From the NCBI GenBank assembly GCA_938039675.1, contig CALHUI010000012.1, positions 1 to 64,000 of the forward strand: a DNA stretch of 64,000 nucleotides, in the 5' to 3' direction. Source of the DNA: an uncultured Cytophagales bacterium. Its GTDB lineage: Bacteria > Bacteroidota > Bacteroidia > Cytophagales > Thermoflexibacteraceae. The position numbers and the translations under genes were made by a program. Shown here in pieces: positions 9,984 through 18,538 of this stretch. Every line of letters begins with the position of its first letter. Position 1 is the stretch's first letter. The notes beneath the pieces were generated by a model that worked only from the letters and a program-made list of their open reading frames with translations, was not told the DNA's origin and ran no database searches.

Positions 9984-10071
9984 GGAGAGATGGCCGAGTG
10001 GTTTAAGGCGCTCGCCTGGAAAGCGGGTATACCCCAAAAGGGTATCGGGGGTTCGAATCCCCCTCTCTCCG
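9984..10071 (+). tRNA. tRNA-Ser (anticodon GGA)
   Basis: The acceptor stem GGAGAGA (9984-9990) pairs with TCTCTCC (10064-10070), and the discriminator is G10071. The anticodon stem CTCGC/GCGGG encloses the loop CTGGAAA, so the anticodon GGA is at 10018-10020 and reads UCC/UCU. A long class II variable arm (around ATACCCCAAAAGGGTAT) and the T-loop TTCGAAT are both present. No CCA is encoded. Confidence 0.97.
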
Positions 10072-10162
10072 CAATCCAAAACCAAAAGTTGGTAAGGATT
10101 AGGCAACATCAATTTAATTTATTAACATTCAAAAATTCAAGACCGAAAAATTGTTTGCTTTT

Positions 10163-10966
10163 ATGAAAAACCTGTTCAAACACTTATTTATTACGCTTGC
10201 CGTAATATTCTCATGTACTTTTGGTGCCGTTGCACAAACTGAGGGTGATTCTACTCAGGTAACCGATTCAGCAGCTACTACTGCCACAGTTGAAGAAACA
10301 CCTGCTGTTACCGAAGAAGCAGCTCCGGCAGAAGAGCAGTCTTTTCACCAAGTTCTCAAACAAAAATTCATTGAAGGCGACCCTGCATGGATGACGCCGG
10401 TATTGATTTGTTTGATTATCGGTCTGGCTATCAGCATCGAGCGCGTAATTACACTGAATCTGGCGACTACAAACACCGACAAACTGCTGGCCGATGTTGA
10501 AAAAGCATTGCAAACCGGTGGTGTTGAAGCAGCTCGCAAAGTTACTGCCGCAACCAAAGGCCCTGTTGCTTCTATCTTTACACAAGGTTTGTTGCGTGCC
10601 GGTGAGGGCGTAGAAATGGTTGAAAAATCAGTAGTTGCTTATGGTTCAGTAGAAATGAGCCGTTTGGAAAGAGGTTTGGTTTGGATTTCTCTTTTCATTG
10701 CGCTTGCGCCAATGTTGGGCTTCTTGGGTACAGTAGTTGGTATGATTGGTGCATTCGACGCTATCGAGGCAGCAGGCGATATTTCTCCTTCACTGGTTGC
10801 GGGTGGTATCAAAGTGGCGCTTTTGACTACGGTAGCAGGTCTGATTGTTGCGATCATTCTCCAAGTATTATATAACTACTGTGTATCTAAAATTGACGCT
10901 ATTGTGGGTCAAATGGAAGATGCTTCGATTGCTCTTGTTGATACCTTAGTAAAGTATCAAAAGTAA
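10163..10966 (+). CDS. exbB: ExbB/TolQ-type proton channel protein
   Basis: This is the energy-transducing inner-membrane subunit that, with ExbD, uses the proton-motive force to drive TonB. The first 26 residues form a signal or signal-anchor segment ending at AVAQ, followed by a low-complexity T/E/A-rich linker (residues about 27-60). Hydrophobic segments follow at about 78-98, 175-195 and 215-240. The MotA/ExbB signature GFLGTVVGMIGAFDAIEAAG leads into SLVAGGIKVALLTTVAGL. I chose the ATG at 10163 over an upstream TTG because it directly precedes the basic n-region MKNLFKH. It is the first gene of a four-gene cluster closed by a terminator. Confidence 0.93.
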   Translation: MKNLFKHLFITLAVIFSCTFGAVAQTEGDSTQVTDSAATTATVEETPAVTEEAAPAEEQSFHQVLKQKFIEGDPAWMTPVLICLIIGLAISIERVITLNLATTNTDKLLADVEKALQTGGVEAARKVTAATKGPVASIFTQGLLRAGEGVEMVEKSVVAYGSVEMSRLERGLVWISLFIALAPMLGFLGTVVGMIGAFDAIEAAGDISPSLVAGGIKVALLTTVAGLIVAIILQVLYNYCVSKIDAIVGQMEDASIALVDTLVKYQK

Positions 10967-11023
10967 TCGGATAAACTCCCCTGCAAAATCATTTTCTCAA
11001 CACAAAACCACAGATACACTGTT

Positions 11024-11356
11024 ATGGAAGATTACGGATGGGTAGGCGGAGCATTATACATCATGTATATTCTGCTCTTTGTCGCTATTGCGTCAGCTGT
11101 TATTTTACCTATCATCAAGTCATTGAGCGAACCCAAAACTTTAATTCGCTCAGGCATTGGTGTGGGAATTATTTTGGTGCTGTTCGTTGTTTGCTATTTG
11201 ATAGCCGATGATACGGTGCTGAAAAACAAAGCCTATGAGGGCATCTCCGAAAATACGTCAAAAATGATTGGCGCAAGTTTATTAATGCTCTACGTAATGT
11301 TTTTCGGTGCAATTATCGCGGTAGTCTATTCAGAAGTGAGTAAGTTTTTCAAATAG
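11024..11356 (+). CDS. Small three-segment membrane protein of the exb cluster
   Basis: This 110-residue protein has three hydrophobic stretches (about residues 9-32, 43-62 and 82-104) and no enzyme motif. It sits 57 bp after exbB and 10 bp before exbD. A protein of this kind lies between exbB and exbD in many Bacteroidota genomes, so it probably belongs to the TonB motor complex, but I know of no assigned role. Confidence 0.75.
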   Translation: MEDYGWVGGALYIMYILLFVAIASAVILPIIKSLSEPKTLIRSGIGVGIILVLFVVCYLIADDTVLKNKAYEGISENTSKMIGASLLMLYVMFFGAIIAVVYSEVSKFFK

Positions 11357-11366
11357 GGATGTGCTT

Positions 11367-11921
11367 ATGAAGAAGAAATCAAGGTCAGCACCGGAAATTA
11401 ATGCAAGCTCTATGGCAGATATTGCCTTCTTGCTGCTAATCTTTTTTCTGGTAACTACTACCATTGCGTCCGATAAGGGTCTGTCTATTTTGCTGCCGCC
11501 TAAAAACGACCAGCAGTTAGACGTTAAAATGAAAGAAAGAAACATTTTCAAGGTTTTTATCAACTCCAATAACCAGTTACTGGTAGAAGAGCAACTGATG
11601 TCGGTTAATCAAGTAAAAGAGGCTGCCAAGAAATTTATCAGCAACAACGGGCGAGACCCCAAGTCCTCTGAAAGTCCTCAGGCAGCGGTTATTTCTCTGA
11701 AAACCGACCGCGGAACAAAGTATGAGATGTACATTGCTGTAATGGATGAATTGAAAAAGGCTTACAACGAACTGCGCGCTGCTTACATGGGCATTACTCT
11801 GGCTGAATATCTCGAGATTGAGAACGACTCCAAAAAGCAAAATGCCAAATTTGAGGAAGCCAAAAAAGCAATCCCTTACCAGCTTTCCGAGGCAGAACCT
11901 ACTAATGTAGGAGGAAATTAA
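11367..11921 (+). CDS. exbD: ExbD/TolR-type biopolymer transport protein (first copy)
   Basis: A single transmembrane anchor follows a short basic N-terminus. The ExbD signature is INASSMADIAFLLLIFFLVT, whose aspartate (D19 by the chosen start) is the proton-carrying residue of the family. The periplasmic domain is about 140 residues and ends in a charged region. I prefer the ATG at 11367 (MKKKSRSAPEIN) over the GTG two codons upstream. It works with ExbB to energise TonB-dependent transport. Confidence 0.9.
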   Translation: MKKKSRSAPEINASSMADIAFLLLIFFLVTTTIASDKGLSILLPPKNDQQLDVKMKERNIFKVFINSNNQLLVEEQLMSVNQVKEAAKKFISNNGRDPKSSESPQAAVISLKTDRGTKYEMYIAVMDELKKAYNELRAAYMGITLAEYLEIENDSKKQNAKFEEAKKAIPYQLSEAEPTNVGGN

Positions 11922-11958
11922 TTTGAAGGCCATTGTTTAACCGAAATAACTATTTGTT

Positions 11959-12423
11959 ATGTCTAAATTCAGCAAGAAAAAGAAAGGTACGCCGGCCATT
12001 TCAACTTCGTCTCTTCCCGATATTATCTTCATGCTGCTCTTTTTCTTCATGGTAACTACCGTACTCAGAGAAACAGAATTGAAGGTACAGAACAGGTTAC
12101 CGAAGGCTTCTCAGTTGCAAAAATTGGAGAAGAAATCATTGGTAAGTTACATCTATATTGGCAAGCCGAAGGATACAGAAAAATATGGCGTTGAACCTCG
12201 TATTCAGGTTAATGACGCATTGGTTACTCCTAAGGAAATCCCTAACTTCGTTTATGCGGAGAAGGACAAACTCGATGAGGTAGAGCGTGATAAAATCACC
12301 ATGTCTTTGAAAGTAGATATTGATGCAAAAATGGGTATCATCTCCGATGTGAAGCAACAACTGCGCGAGGCCGATGCCCGTAAGATTAATTATTCAAGTG
12401 TAAAGGCGGTTGAAAAAGAATAA
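11959..12423 (+). CDS. exbD: ExbD/TolR-type biopolymer transport protein (second copy)
   Basis: This second ExbD paralogue has 154 residues. Its signature ISTSSLPDIIFMLLFFFMVT keeps the key aspartate. The periplasmic region is rich in lysine and glutamate and differs from the first copy. Two ExbD paralogues in tandem are usual in Bacteroidota and may form heteromeric motor units. It is the last gene before the terminator at 12441. Confidence 0.9.
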   Translation: MSKFSKKKKGTPAISTSSLPDIIFMLLFFFMVTTVLRETELKVQNRLPKASQLQKLEKKSLVSYIYIGKPKDTEKYGVEPRIQVNDALVTPKEIPNFVYAEKDKLDEVERDKITMSLKVDIDAKMGIISDVKQQLREADARKINYSSVKAVEKE

Positions 12424-12440
12424 ATTTGCCTGAACAGCAA

Positions 12441-12476
12441 AAGACCCTTAGGAGTATTCCTGAGGGTCTTTTTTAT
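12441..12476 (+). terminator. Rho-independent terminator of the exb cluster
   Basis: The stem AAGACCCTTAGG (12441-12452) pairs with CCTGAGGGTCTT (12459-12470) with one G-U pair, and a T-run follows. It lies 17 bp after the second exbD. Confidence 0.88.
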
Positions 12477-12530
12477 TATACAACAGCGCAAGTAGTTTGC
12501 GAAAAATGTTTTTTGGATAGATTGCATTTT

Positions 12531-13640
12531 ATGATAATTGTCATTATTGCGGTACTTTATGCCGTACTAATAGGCTGCCTCTACAATGGGTGGCAGAAAA
12601 CGCCAATCGTTGACAGCGGAACCGGAACCCCATCATCCGAAGGTGTAAGCATCATTGTTGCCATGCGCAACGAACAGGGCAATGTAGGCAGGATGCTTAG
12701 CTGCCTGATGCGCCAGCAGATAAGTTGCCCGATGGAGGTAATAGTGGTGGATGACAGCTCTACGGACAAGTCCGTCGCAGAGGCGGAAACCTTTAAAGCC
12801 ATATTCCCTTGTCCGCTATACATTGTACAGGCAAGAGGGCAGGGAAAAAAAGCAGCCATCAGTACCGGTATCAGTATCGCACATTTTCCGTTGATTTTGA
12901 CTACGGATGCCGACTGTCTGCTTGGTGAAAATTGGGTGCAGACAATGTGTGCAGCGCTGCAAATGCCCGGTACAAAGTTGGTTACGGGTTTGGTTAGCAT
13001 TACCCCTGTCAATACATGGCTTGCGCGCTTTCAGGCAATTGAAGTGGCGGCTTTGATGGGCAGTACGGCAGCATTTATTCAATGGAAAATACCCAATATG
13101 GGCAACGGTGCAAATTTTGGCTATCGGCGGGAGGTATTTGAACAAACAGGAGGCTTTGAGTCATCGCAAGCCGTTGCTTCGGGAGATGACGAGTTTATGA
13201 TACAACAAGTACATGACCGTTTTCCGGGCAGTGTGCGCTTTGTCAAATCCGATGATGCAATAGTTACAACCGCTCCACAGCTCAATTGGCAAGCATTGTT
13301 TATGCAGCGCAGGCGCTGGGCTGCCAAATGGCGAAAGGGAAGGCCTTTCAGGGTTTGGGGAGTAGCATTACTTGTGGGGCTGTTTCATGTGTTTTGGTTA
13401 ATGCTGTTGCCCGCAGCTATTGCGTGGCCTCATTTGTTACCCAATATAATAACGGCAGTTAGCTTAAAATTAGCGGTTGAATATGTATTTTTGAATGCCA
13501 TATTGCGATTTGTTCGTCAAAAGGCGCTTGTACCCTATATTTTTCCTCTGCAACTGGTGTACAGTTTTTATTTGGTTTGGGTAGGGCTGCGGGCAACGCA
13601 AGGCGGCTATGAGTGGAAAGAGAGAGTATTTATCCGTTAA
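12531..13640 (+). CDS. Family 2 glycosyltransferase, membrane-bound
   Basis: The 369-residue protein begins with a membrane helix (residues about 2-22), followed by a GT-A domain: VSIIVAMRNEQGNVGRML, VIVVDDSSTDKS, the DxD-type TTDADCL, and the acceptor-side QRRRWAAKW. Three C-terminal hydrophobic segments follow. This is the layout of processive or lipid-sugar GT2 enzymes acting at the inner membrane. The donor and acceptor cannot be told. The frame is open further upstream, but that part overlaps the exb terminator, so I start at the ATG at 12531. It overlaps the next gene by 32 bp. Confidence 0.88.
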   Translation: MIIVIIAVLYAVLIGCLYNGWQKTPIVDSGTGTPSSEGVSIIVAMRNEQGNVGRMLSCLMRQQISCPMEVIVVDDSSTDKSVAEAETFKAIFPCPLYIVQARGQGKKAAISTGISIAHFPLILTTDADCLLGENWVQTMCAALQMPGTKLVTGLVSITPVNTWLARFQAIEVAALMGSTAAFIQWKIPNMGNGANFGYRREVFEQTGGFESSQAVASGDDEFMIQQVHDRFPGSVRFVKSDDAIVTTAPQLNWQALFMQRRRWAAKWRKGRPFRVWGVALLVGLFHVFWLMLLPAAIAWPHLLPNIITAVSLKLAVEYVFLNAILRFVRQKALVPYIFPLQLVYSFYLVWVGLRATQGGYEWKERVFIR

Positions 13641-14973
13641 TCAGACAAAGCCTTTGAAAGAAGAATTGCAAAATACGCCATCGTATTATGTGCGGCAAAA
13701 ACTAAAGGGCGATGTATTGGCCATGGCAAGCCTTTCATTTATCATATTTGTGGCTTTATTAGGCATATTTGCTTACTTCATCATGCCCGACCATACGCCC
13801 AATGCCAATGAAAGTATGTCGGAAATACGCAAACAATACCCGCTTTTTCGGGCTAAAATCGTCAAAATTGCAGTTAATAACCAACCTAAGGAAATCACTT
13901 TTTGGCAGCGCCTGATGGAAGGTGCAGAACTGCGACACAAAGCATATGCAGTCAGCGATTTTCGGTTAGCAAACGACTCTGTGTTTATCCGTTTATATGT
14001 GGCCAGTATAGAAAATATCCGCAATCGCTCATTGAGTATTACAGACAATACAGCCAATGATGAACCCGTCTTTTACAAGCCCGTTTATGACCATGTGTTT
14101 TCTTTGGTAGATGCTACCCGCGCTGTCTATCCGCTCCCCTCCGACAAATTGGGGGCTGTTTATCCGGGCAATTTTTACGTAGTCAATGACACAGTTACTT
14201 ATCTGGACATTAACGAAAGAATACAAAAGGAGAGTATCAGCCGCCTGCGCAGCGAATTTTTGCAAAAAAATGTGGAAGAACGCATCTTCTATTTAGGTAC
14301 AGACCGGCAGGGGAGGGATATGCTCAGCAAAGTGATACTGGGCACTCGCATTTCGTTGCTGATAGGCATTGCCTCTGTAATGATTTCTTTGTTCTTGGGT
14401 GTGGTTTTGGGGGCTTTAGCAGGCTATTTCGGCGGTATTACAGACCATCTGATTATGTGGTTGATGACGGTTGTCTGGTCTATACCGAGCATCATGCTGG
14501 TTATTGCCATTCGGATTGCGTTGGGCAGCAAGGGGCTTTGGGTGGTTTTTGTTGCCGTTGGCCTTACTACTTGGGTAGAAATTGCAAGAGTTGTGCGTGG
14601 TGAAATTTTAGCTATTAAAGAAAAACTTTACATTGAGGCGGCGCGTGCGTTTGGTTATTCGCATTGGCGGATTATTTATCATCACATTCTACCCAATATT
14701 TTTGGCTCTATTGTCGTGTTGGCCTCTTCCAATTTTGCTACAGCCATTATTTTAGAGGCAGGTATGAGTTTCCTTGGTATTGGCGTACAGATTCCCGCAC
14801 CATCGTGGGGCAATATGATTTATGAGGCTTATGCCACAATTAATTCGTTGCACTGTGAGCATCTGATTATCATACCCTGTATTGGTATGGGGTTGCTTGT
14901 GCTTGCATTCAACTTTTTGGGTAATGGACTTCGCGATGCTTATGACCCTAAGGTATTGGTTTCAAAAAAATAA
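13609..14973 (+). CDS. ABC transporter permease of the OppC/DppC type
   Basis: This 454-residue inner-membrane permease has an N-terminal membrane segment (about residues 38-58) and a roughly 180-residue extracytoplasmic insertion. The BPD transport domain follows: GTDRQGRDMLSKVILGTRIS, then SLLIGIASVMISLFLGVVLG. The EAA loop that contacts the ATPase is intact (EAARAFGYSHWRIIYHHILP). The family imports peptides, nickel or opines. The partner permease, ATPases and binding protein are not adjacent, which is common in Bacteroidota, so the substrate is unknown. The long insertion between helix 1 and the core is typical of the Bacteroidota version. Confidence 0.9.
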   Translation: MSGKREYLSVNQTKPLKEELQNTPSYYVRQKLKGDVLAMASLSFIIFVALLGIFAYFIMPDHTPNANESMSEIRKQYPLFRAKIVKIAVNNQPKEITFWQRLMEGAELRHKAYAVSDFRLANDSVFIRLYVASIENIRNRSLSITDNTANDEPVFYKPVYDHVFSLVDATRAVYPLPSDKLGAVYPGNFYVVNDTVTYLDINERIQKESISRLRSEFLQKNVEERIFYLGTDRQGRDMLSKVILGTRISLLIGIASVMISLFLGVVLGALAGYFGGITDHLIMWLMTVVWSIPSIMLVIAIRIALGSKGLWVVFVAVGLTTWVEIARVVRGEILAIKEKLYIEAARAFGYSHWRIIYHHILPNIFGSIVVLASSNFATAIILEAGMSFLGIGVQIPAPSWGNMIYEAYATINSLHCEHLIIIPCIGMGLLVLAFNFLGNGLRDAYDPKVLVSKK

Positions 14974-14981
14974 ACAGGAAC

Positions 14982-16202
14982 ATGGAGAACGCATCGGCTG
15001 AACTCAGGCTACAAATGAAAGAGATGCAACTCAATGCACTTTTTGAGACCATTCAGGCAATCAACGAGAATGCGTCGGAAGAGCAGTTGTTCCGTATCTA
15101 TAAACTTACGTTGCAAGCAAGTCACCATATTAAGAAACTGGCTTTGTATGTGCGCAACGAGGGGAAATGGGAATGTAAGGCGCAGTATGGCACCATGGCA
15201 GACTTTACGCAGCAGCAACTGCCCGATACCATCGGCAACATTCGCGATGCAGGCAATCTGCACACAGACAATGCGCCTTTTACAACATTTAACTATGTAT
15301 TGCCGGTTCGCCACAAAGATGTAGTATTGGCTTATGTGCTGATAGATATGACAAAAGACATTCAAGATTTGAATTTTTTGGCCACCCTGAGCAATATTAT
15401 CATCGTTGCTATTGAAAATAAAAAACTGGCTCGCAGGCAGGCTCAACAGGAGACATTTCAACGGCAACTGAACATAGCCAAAGACGTACAGAGTTTATTG
15501 TTTCCCAAAAAGTTGCCCTACAACGAACGCTTGCAGATTGTAGCGAGTTATCAGCCGCACCACAGCGTAGGCGGCGATTATTACGACTATATCCCGATGG
15601 GTGAGGATAAGTTTATGGTCTGTATTGCCGATGTTTCGGGAAAAGGTGTGCCTGCGGCTATTCTGATGTCTAATTTTCAGGCGGCGCTTCGTATTCTGGT
15701 GCGGGAGGGAAAACCATTGGCCTATGTAATTGATACGCTCAACCGTTTGATTCTGGAAAACTCGCAGGGAGAAAACTACATCACGGCCTTTTTTATGGAG
15801 TATGATTTTCGCAAACAGACTCTCACGTATGTTAATGCGGGGCATAACCCGCCCTTTCTTTTTTTGGAAAACGACCACGTTGAGCATCTGGAAGAAGGCA
15901 CGACCATTCTGGGCGGCTTCAAAAAACTACCATTTTTGAATATTGCTACCCGAAGCGGTTTGACAAATTTCCTGCTTTTTTGCTTTACAGATGGTTTTAT
16001 TGAAACTTACAATGACCAAGGCGAACCTTTTGGTGTAGAGCAGTTAGCGGATTTTGTTAAGGCAAACAAACATTTAGACCGCAAACAACTACACCATGAA
16101 CTGTTGAAACTTCTGAATCAGTTCAGGGGTGAGCAGGCTTACGTGGATGACATTACGTTGCTCTCTTGCTCAGTTGCCGGCGGGGCATCAGCAGGCCATT
16201 GA
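14982..16202 (+). CDS. PP2C/SpoIIE-type serine phosphatase with GAF-like N-terminus
   Basis: The C-terminal 200 residues form the RsbU/SpoIIE phosphatase domain: VGGDYYDYIPM, CIADVSGKGVPAAILMSNFQ, YVNAGHNPPFLFL, DGFIETYNDQGEPFG and the metal-binding YVDDITLL. The first 150 residues look like a GAF-type sensor followed by a helical linker (KKLARRQAQQETFQRQLNIA). Such enzymes dephosphorylate anti-sigma antagonists or response regulators. It starts 8 bp after the ABC permease stop and is probably co-transcribed with it. Confidence 0.9.
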   Translation: MENASAELRLQMKEMQLNALFETIQAINENASEEQLFRIYKLTLQASHHIKKLALYVRNEGKWECKAQYGTMADFTQQQLPDTIGNIRDAGNLHTDNAPFTTFNYVLPVRHKDVVLAYVLIDMTKDIQDLNFLATLSNIIIVAIENKKLARRQAQQETFQRQLNIAKDVQSLLFPKKLPYNERLQIVASYQPHHSVGGDYYDYIPMGEDKFMVCIADVSGKGVPAAILMSNFQAALRILVREGKPLAYVIDTLNRLILENSQGENYITAFFMEYDFRKQTLTYVNAGHNPPFLFLENDHVEHLEEGTTILGGFKKLPFLNIATRSGLTNFLLFCFTDGFIETYNDQGEPFGVEQLADFVKANKHLDRKQLHHELLKLLNQFRGEQAYVDDITLLSCSVAGGASAGH

Positions 16203-16256
16203 AATGCGCCTTTTGGGGGTATTTCCTGACTGTCGCCATCCGAAATAGTCATTTGC

Positions 16257-17564
16257 TTATTTGTTGACAGGAGCATCGGGGAGAGCGACGAATTGCTCTT
16301 GCCCGTCTTTGGTAACTTTGAACCCTCCTGTGCGCGGAGCATATTCCAGTGAATCGTATTCGCAAGGGATAATCGGGCGGCCTTTCGTATCAATAACGCC
16401 TGTTTTTCCGTTGCGTTCTATCTTGACCAACGATAGTACGTAATCGCTGTGGCGGTGCTTGCTTTCGGGCTGCACCAGAAACTCCATTTGGTCGGCTTGC
16501 GGGGCAAATACTTCTTTCTTATCTGCATTGATAATTCCCCATTTTCCGTTTTTGCGAACTGGTGCCCCTCCTTGCCGAAAACCTAAGGTAGCCTCATACT
16601 GACAACTGATTTTATTCTTTCCTTCTTCGTTGATAAAGCCCCATTTGTCACCTTTGCGAACGGCTGCCCAGCCATTACCAAAGGCAAGCAGTTCGTCCCA
16701 CTCCGACTCACTCCGAAATTTGGAGGAGATATTCAAAAATGAATACTTGCCATTGATTTTCAGGCGAATTAACAGCTCTTTTTCGGTTTTACCTTTGACT
16801 TCCTTTTCCAGATGTTGCAGAAATTCAATGCGCTCAAACTCGGTTTTCAGTACCTGACCGTTGCGCAGTTCCATCATGCCGTATTTATTTTGGCGGCGCA
16901 CCAGCACAATTTCAGGATTGGTGGCTTTGCCTTGCTCATCGGCAAGCATCAGCACGTCGTCATAGCTTGGGCGAATCAGCACCTCACCTTTGCCGTTAAT
17001 CAACCCGAATTTGCCTAACTGTTTTACTTTGGCAACCATAGAGGCCGGATGCGTACCGGAACAACTGGCAGGCAAAAGACTGATGTCCTGATAGTCAAGT
17101 ACGGTAATAGGTTTGCCGTTGTAGTGAATCAAACCGACGGCATCGCCTTTTTGCACTTTCAAAATACCCTCCCAGCGCGTGCAAGAAGAGTCTTTGTTGT
17201 TGAAAAAACTGATGCGGTCGTAGGCCGGTGCAAGTATTATCTTGCCTGTATCGTTAGCAATTCCTTCCAAATTGTTTTGCTTAATGATAATCAAGTGTCT
17301 GCCTGTGGCGCTGATAAATGCCGAATCGAGTTGCTCAAAAGCAGGTGCGGCCTGTACGACAGAGGCAGATGCAGCTGCACTGTCCACAGATTTTTTGGAT
17401 TCGGGAAATACGGGTGCATTGCGCCGCATGGGGTTATTGGGGGCAGGTTGCCGATTAACGCCCGAAGGCAGCTTTCCTGCATCTTTGGGCATTTTCTTTT
17501 GAGCCATTACCGGAGAAAAAACGCCTGACAGGCAGAGTATTATCAAAAAAACAAATAAGCGCAT
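16257..17564 (-). CDS. WG-repeat protein, exported
   Basis: The protein has a signal peptide (MRLFVFLIILCLSGVF, cleavage near VMAQ) and a proline-rich linker. From residue about 95 onward there are at least six WG-type repeats, for example KFGLINGKGEVLIRPSYDDV, KWGFINEEGKNKISCQYEAT, KWGIINADKKEVF and KTGVIDTKGRPIIPCEYDSL. WG repeats form beta structures in surface or periplasmic proteins of unknown role. I chose the ATG at 17564 because it directly starts the signal peptide; an in-frame start at 17591 is also possible. Confidence 0.85.
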   Translation of the reverse strand: MRLFVFLIILCLSGVFSPVMAQKKMPKDAGKLPSGVNRQPAPNNPMRRNAPVFPESKKSVDSAAASASVVQAAPAFEQLDSAFISATGRHLIIIKQNNLEGIANDTGKIILAPAYDRISFFNNKDSSCTRWEGILKVQKGDAVGLIHYNGKPITVLDYQDISLLPASCSGTHPASMVAKVKQLGKFGLINGKGEVLIRPSYDDVLMLADEQGKATNPEIVLVRRQNKYGMMELRNGQVLKTEFERIEFLQHLEKEVKGKTEKELLIRLKINGKYSFLNISSKFRSESEWDELLAFGNGWAAVRKGDKWGFINEEGKNKISCQYEATLGFRQGGAPVRKNGKWGIINADKKEVFAPQADQMEFLVQPESKHRHSDYVLSLVKIERNGKTGVIDTKGRPIIPCEYDSLEYAPRTGGFKVTKDGQEQFVALPDAPVNK

Positions 17565-17617
17565 GGCATCTGTAACAATTGGTTTAACCATAAAACGGTA
17601 AACCTGCTGCCAATATT

Positions 17618-18391
17618 TTACAAGCCGCTGATGCTCAGTCCCCCGTCGGCAATGATATTTTGTCCGGTGATGTAAGATGATTTGTCCATCGCTAAAAACG
17701 CTATGGCTGCCGCCATTTCTTCGGGCTGCGCAATGCGCCCCATTGGCGTGCGACTCAGGATATGTGCCATTCGCTCTTCATTTTGCAACACGGGTGCCGC
17801 CAGTGGCGTAGCAGTGTACCATGGCGAAACCACATTGGCACGGATGCCTTCTTTTGCCCATTCTACGGCAAGGCTGCGCGTTTGCTGAATGAGTGCTGCT
17901 TTGGACATTGCATAGGGCGAACCTGTGCCTATGTCCAGATTGCTCCCTGCCACAGATGCTACATTGACAATGGAAGCCTTGCCCGATTGCTTCAACAGTG
18001 GATACAACAAGCGTGCCCATTCATAAGGCGCTAACATATTGACTGACAGTATCTTTTCATATTCTTCGCGGCTGTATTCAGGTGTTTTTTTGCGGATGTT
18101 GATGCCTGCGTTATTAACCAGTACATCTAATTTTTGCCAATTCTCGGCAATCCAGTTATACACTTTTTGACGGTCGGCTTCGCTGCTGACATCGGCAACC
18201 ATACCTTTCACCTGTGCCTGTGGATAGCGGGCTTTCCATTCGGCTTCCATTGCCGCCACTTCGTCCGTATGGCGGGCAGTAAAGAGTACATCTGCGCCTA
18301 ATTGCAAAAACTCTTCCGCAACAGCTTTACCGATGCCCTTCGTTCCGCCTGTAATCAGTGCTTTTTTGTGTTGGAGTGTCCAGTTTGACAT
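17618..18391 (-). CDS. Short-chain dehydrogenase/reductase (tropinone-reductase-like)
   Basis: A classical SDR of 257 residues. It has the cofactor motif TGGTKGIGKAVAEEF, the NNAGI motif, a serine in VNVASVAGS and the catalytic Tyr and Lys in YAMSKAALIQQ. The C-terminal SSYITGQNIIADGGLSISGL is typical of the family. The TGGTKGIG variant and overall look are those of tropinone-reductase-like enzymes, whose bacterial substrates are mostly unknown. I used the ATG at 18391 (MSNWTLQHKKALITGG) rather than one nine codons upstream. Confidence 0.9.
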   Translation of the reverse strand: MSNWTLQHKKALITGGTKGIGKAVAEEFLQLGADVLFTARHTDEVAAMEAEWKARYPQAQVKGMVADVSSEADRQKVYNWIAENWQKLDVLVNNAGINIRKKTPEYSREEYEKILSVNMLAPYEWARLLYPLLKQSGKASIVNVASVAGSNLDIGTGSPYAMSKAALIQQTRSLAVEWAKEGIRANVVSPWYTATPLAAPVLQNEERMAHILSRTPMGRIAQPEEMAAAIAFLAMDKSSYITGQNIIADGGLSISGL

Positions 18392-18505
18392 AGACGGGTG
18401 AATTGATGAATGAGTCAATGAGGAAAAGTAAATAAATATAGAAAGTTGTACAAACCGCTTGGCCGAACATTTCCTGCCATGCAGATGTTTATTACAAAGT
18501 CAGCG

Positions 18506-18513
18506 TAATTTTG
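18506..18513 (+). promoter_or_regulatory. Promoter -7 box of mnmA
   Basis: TAATTTTG is an exact match to TAnnTTTG and lies 25 bp before the mnmA ATG. No good TTTG is found at the expected -33 distance. Confidence 0.5.
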
Positions 18514-18538
18514 CACTCCTTTTTTACAAATACATCAA

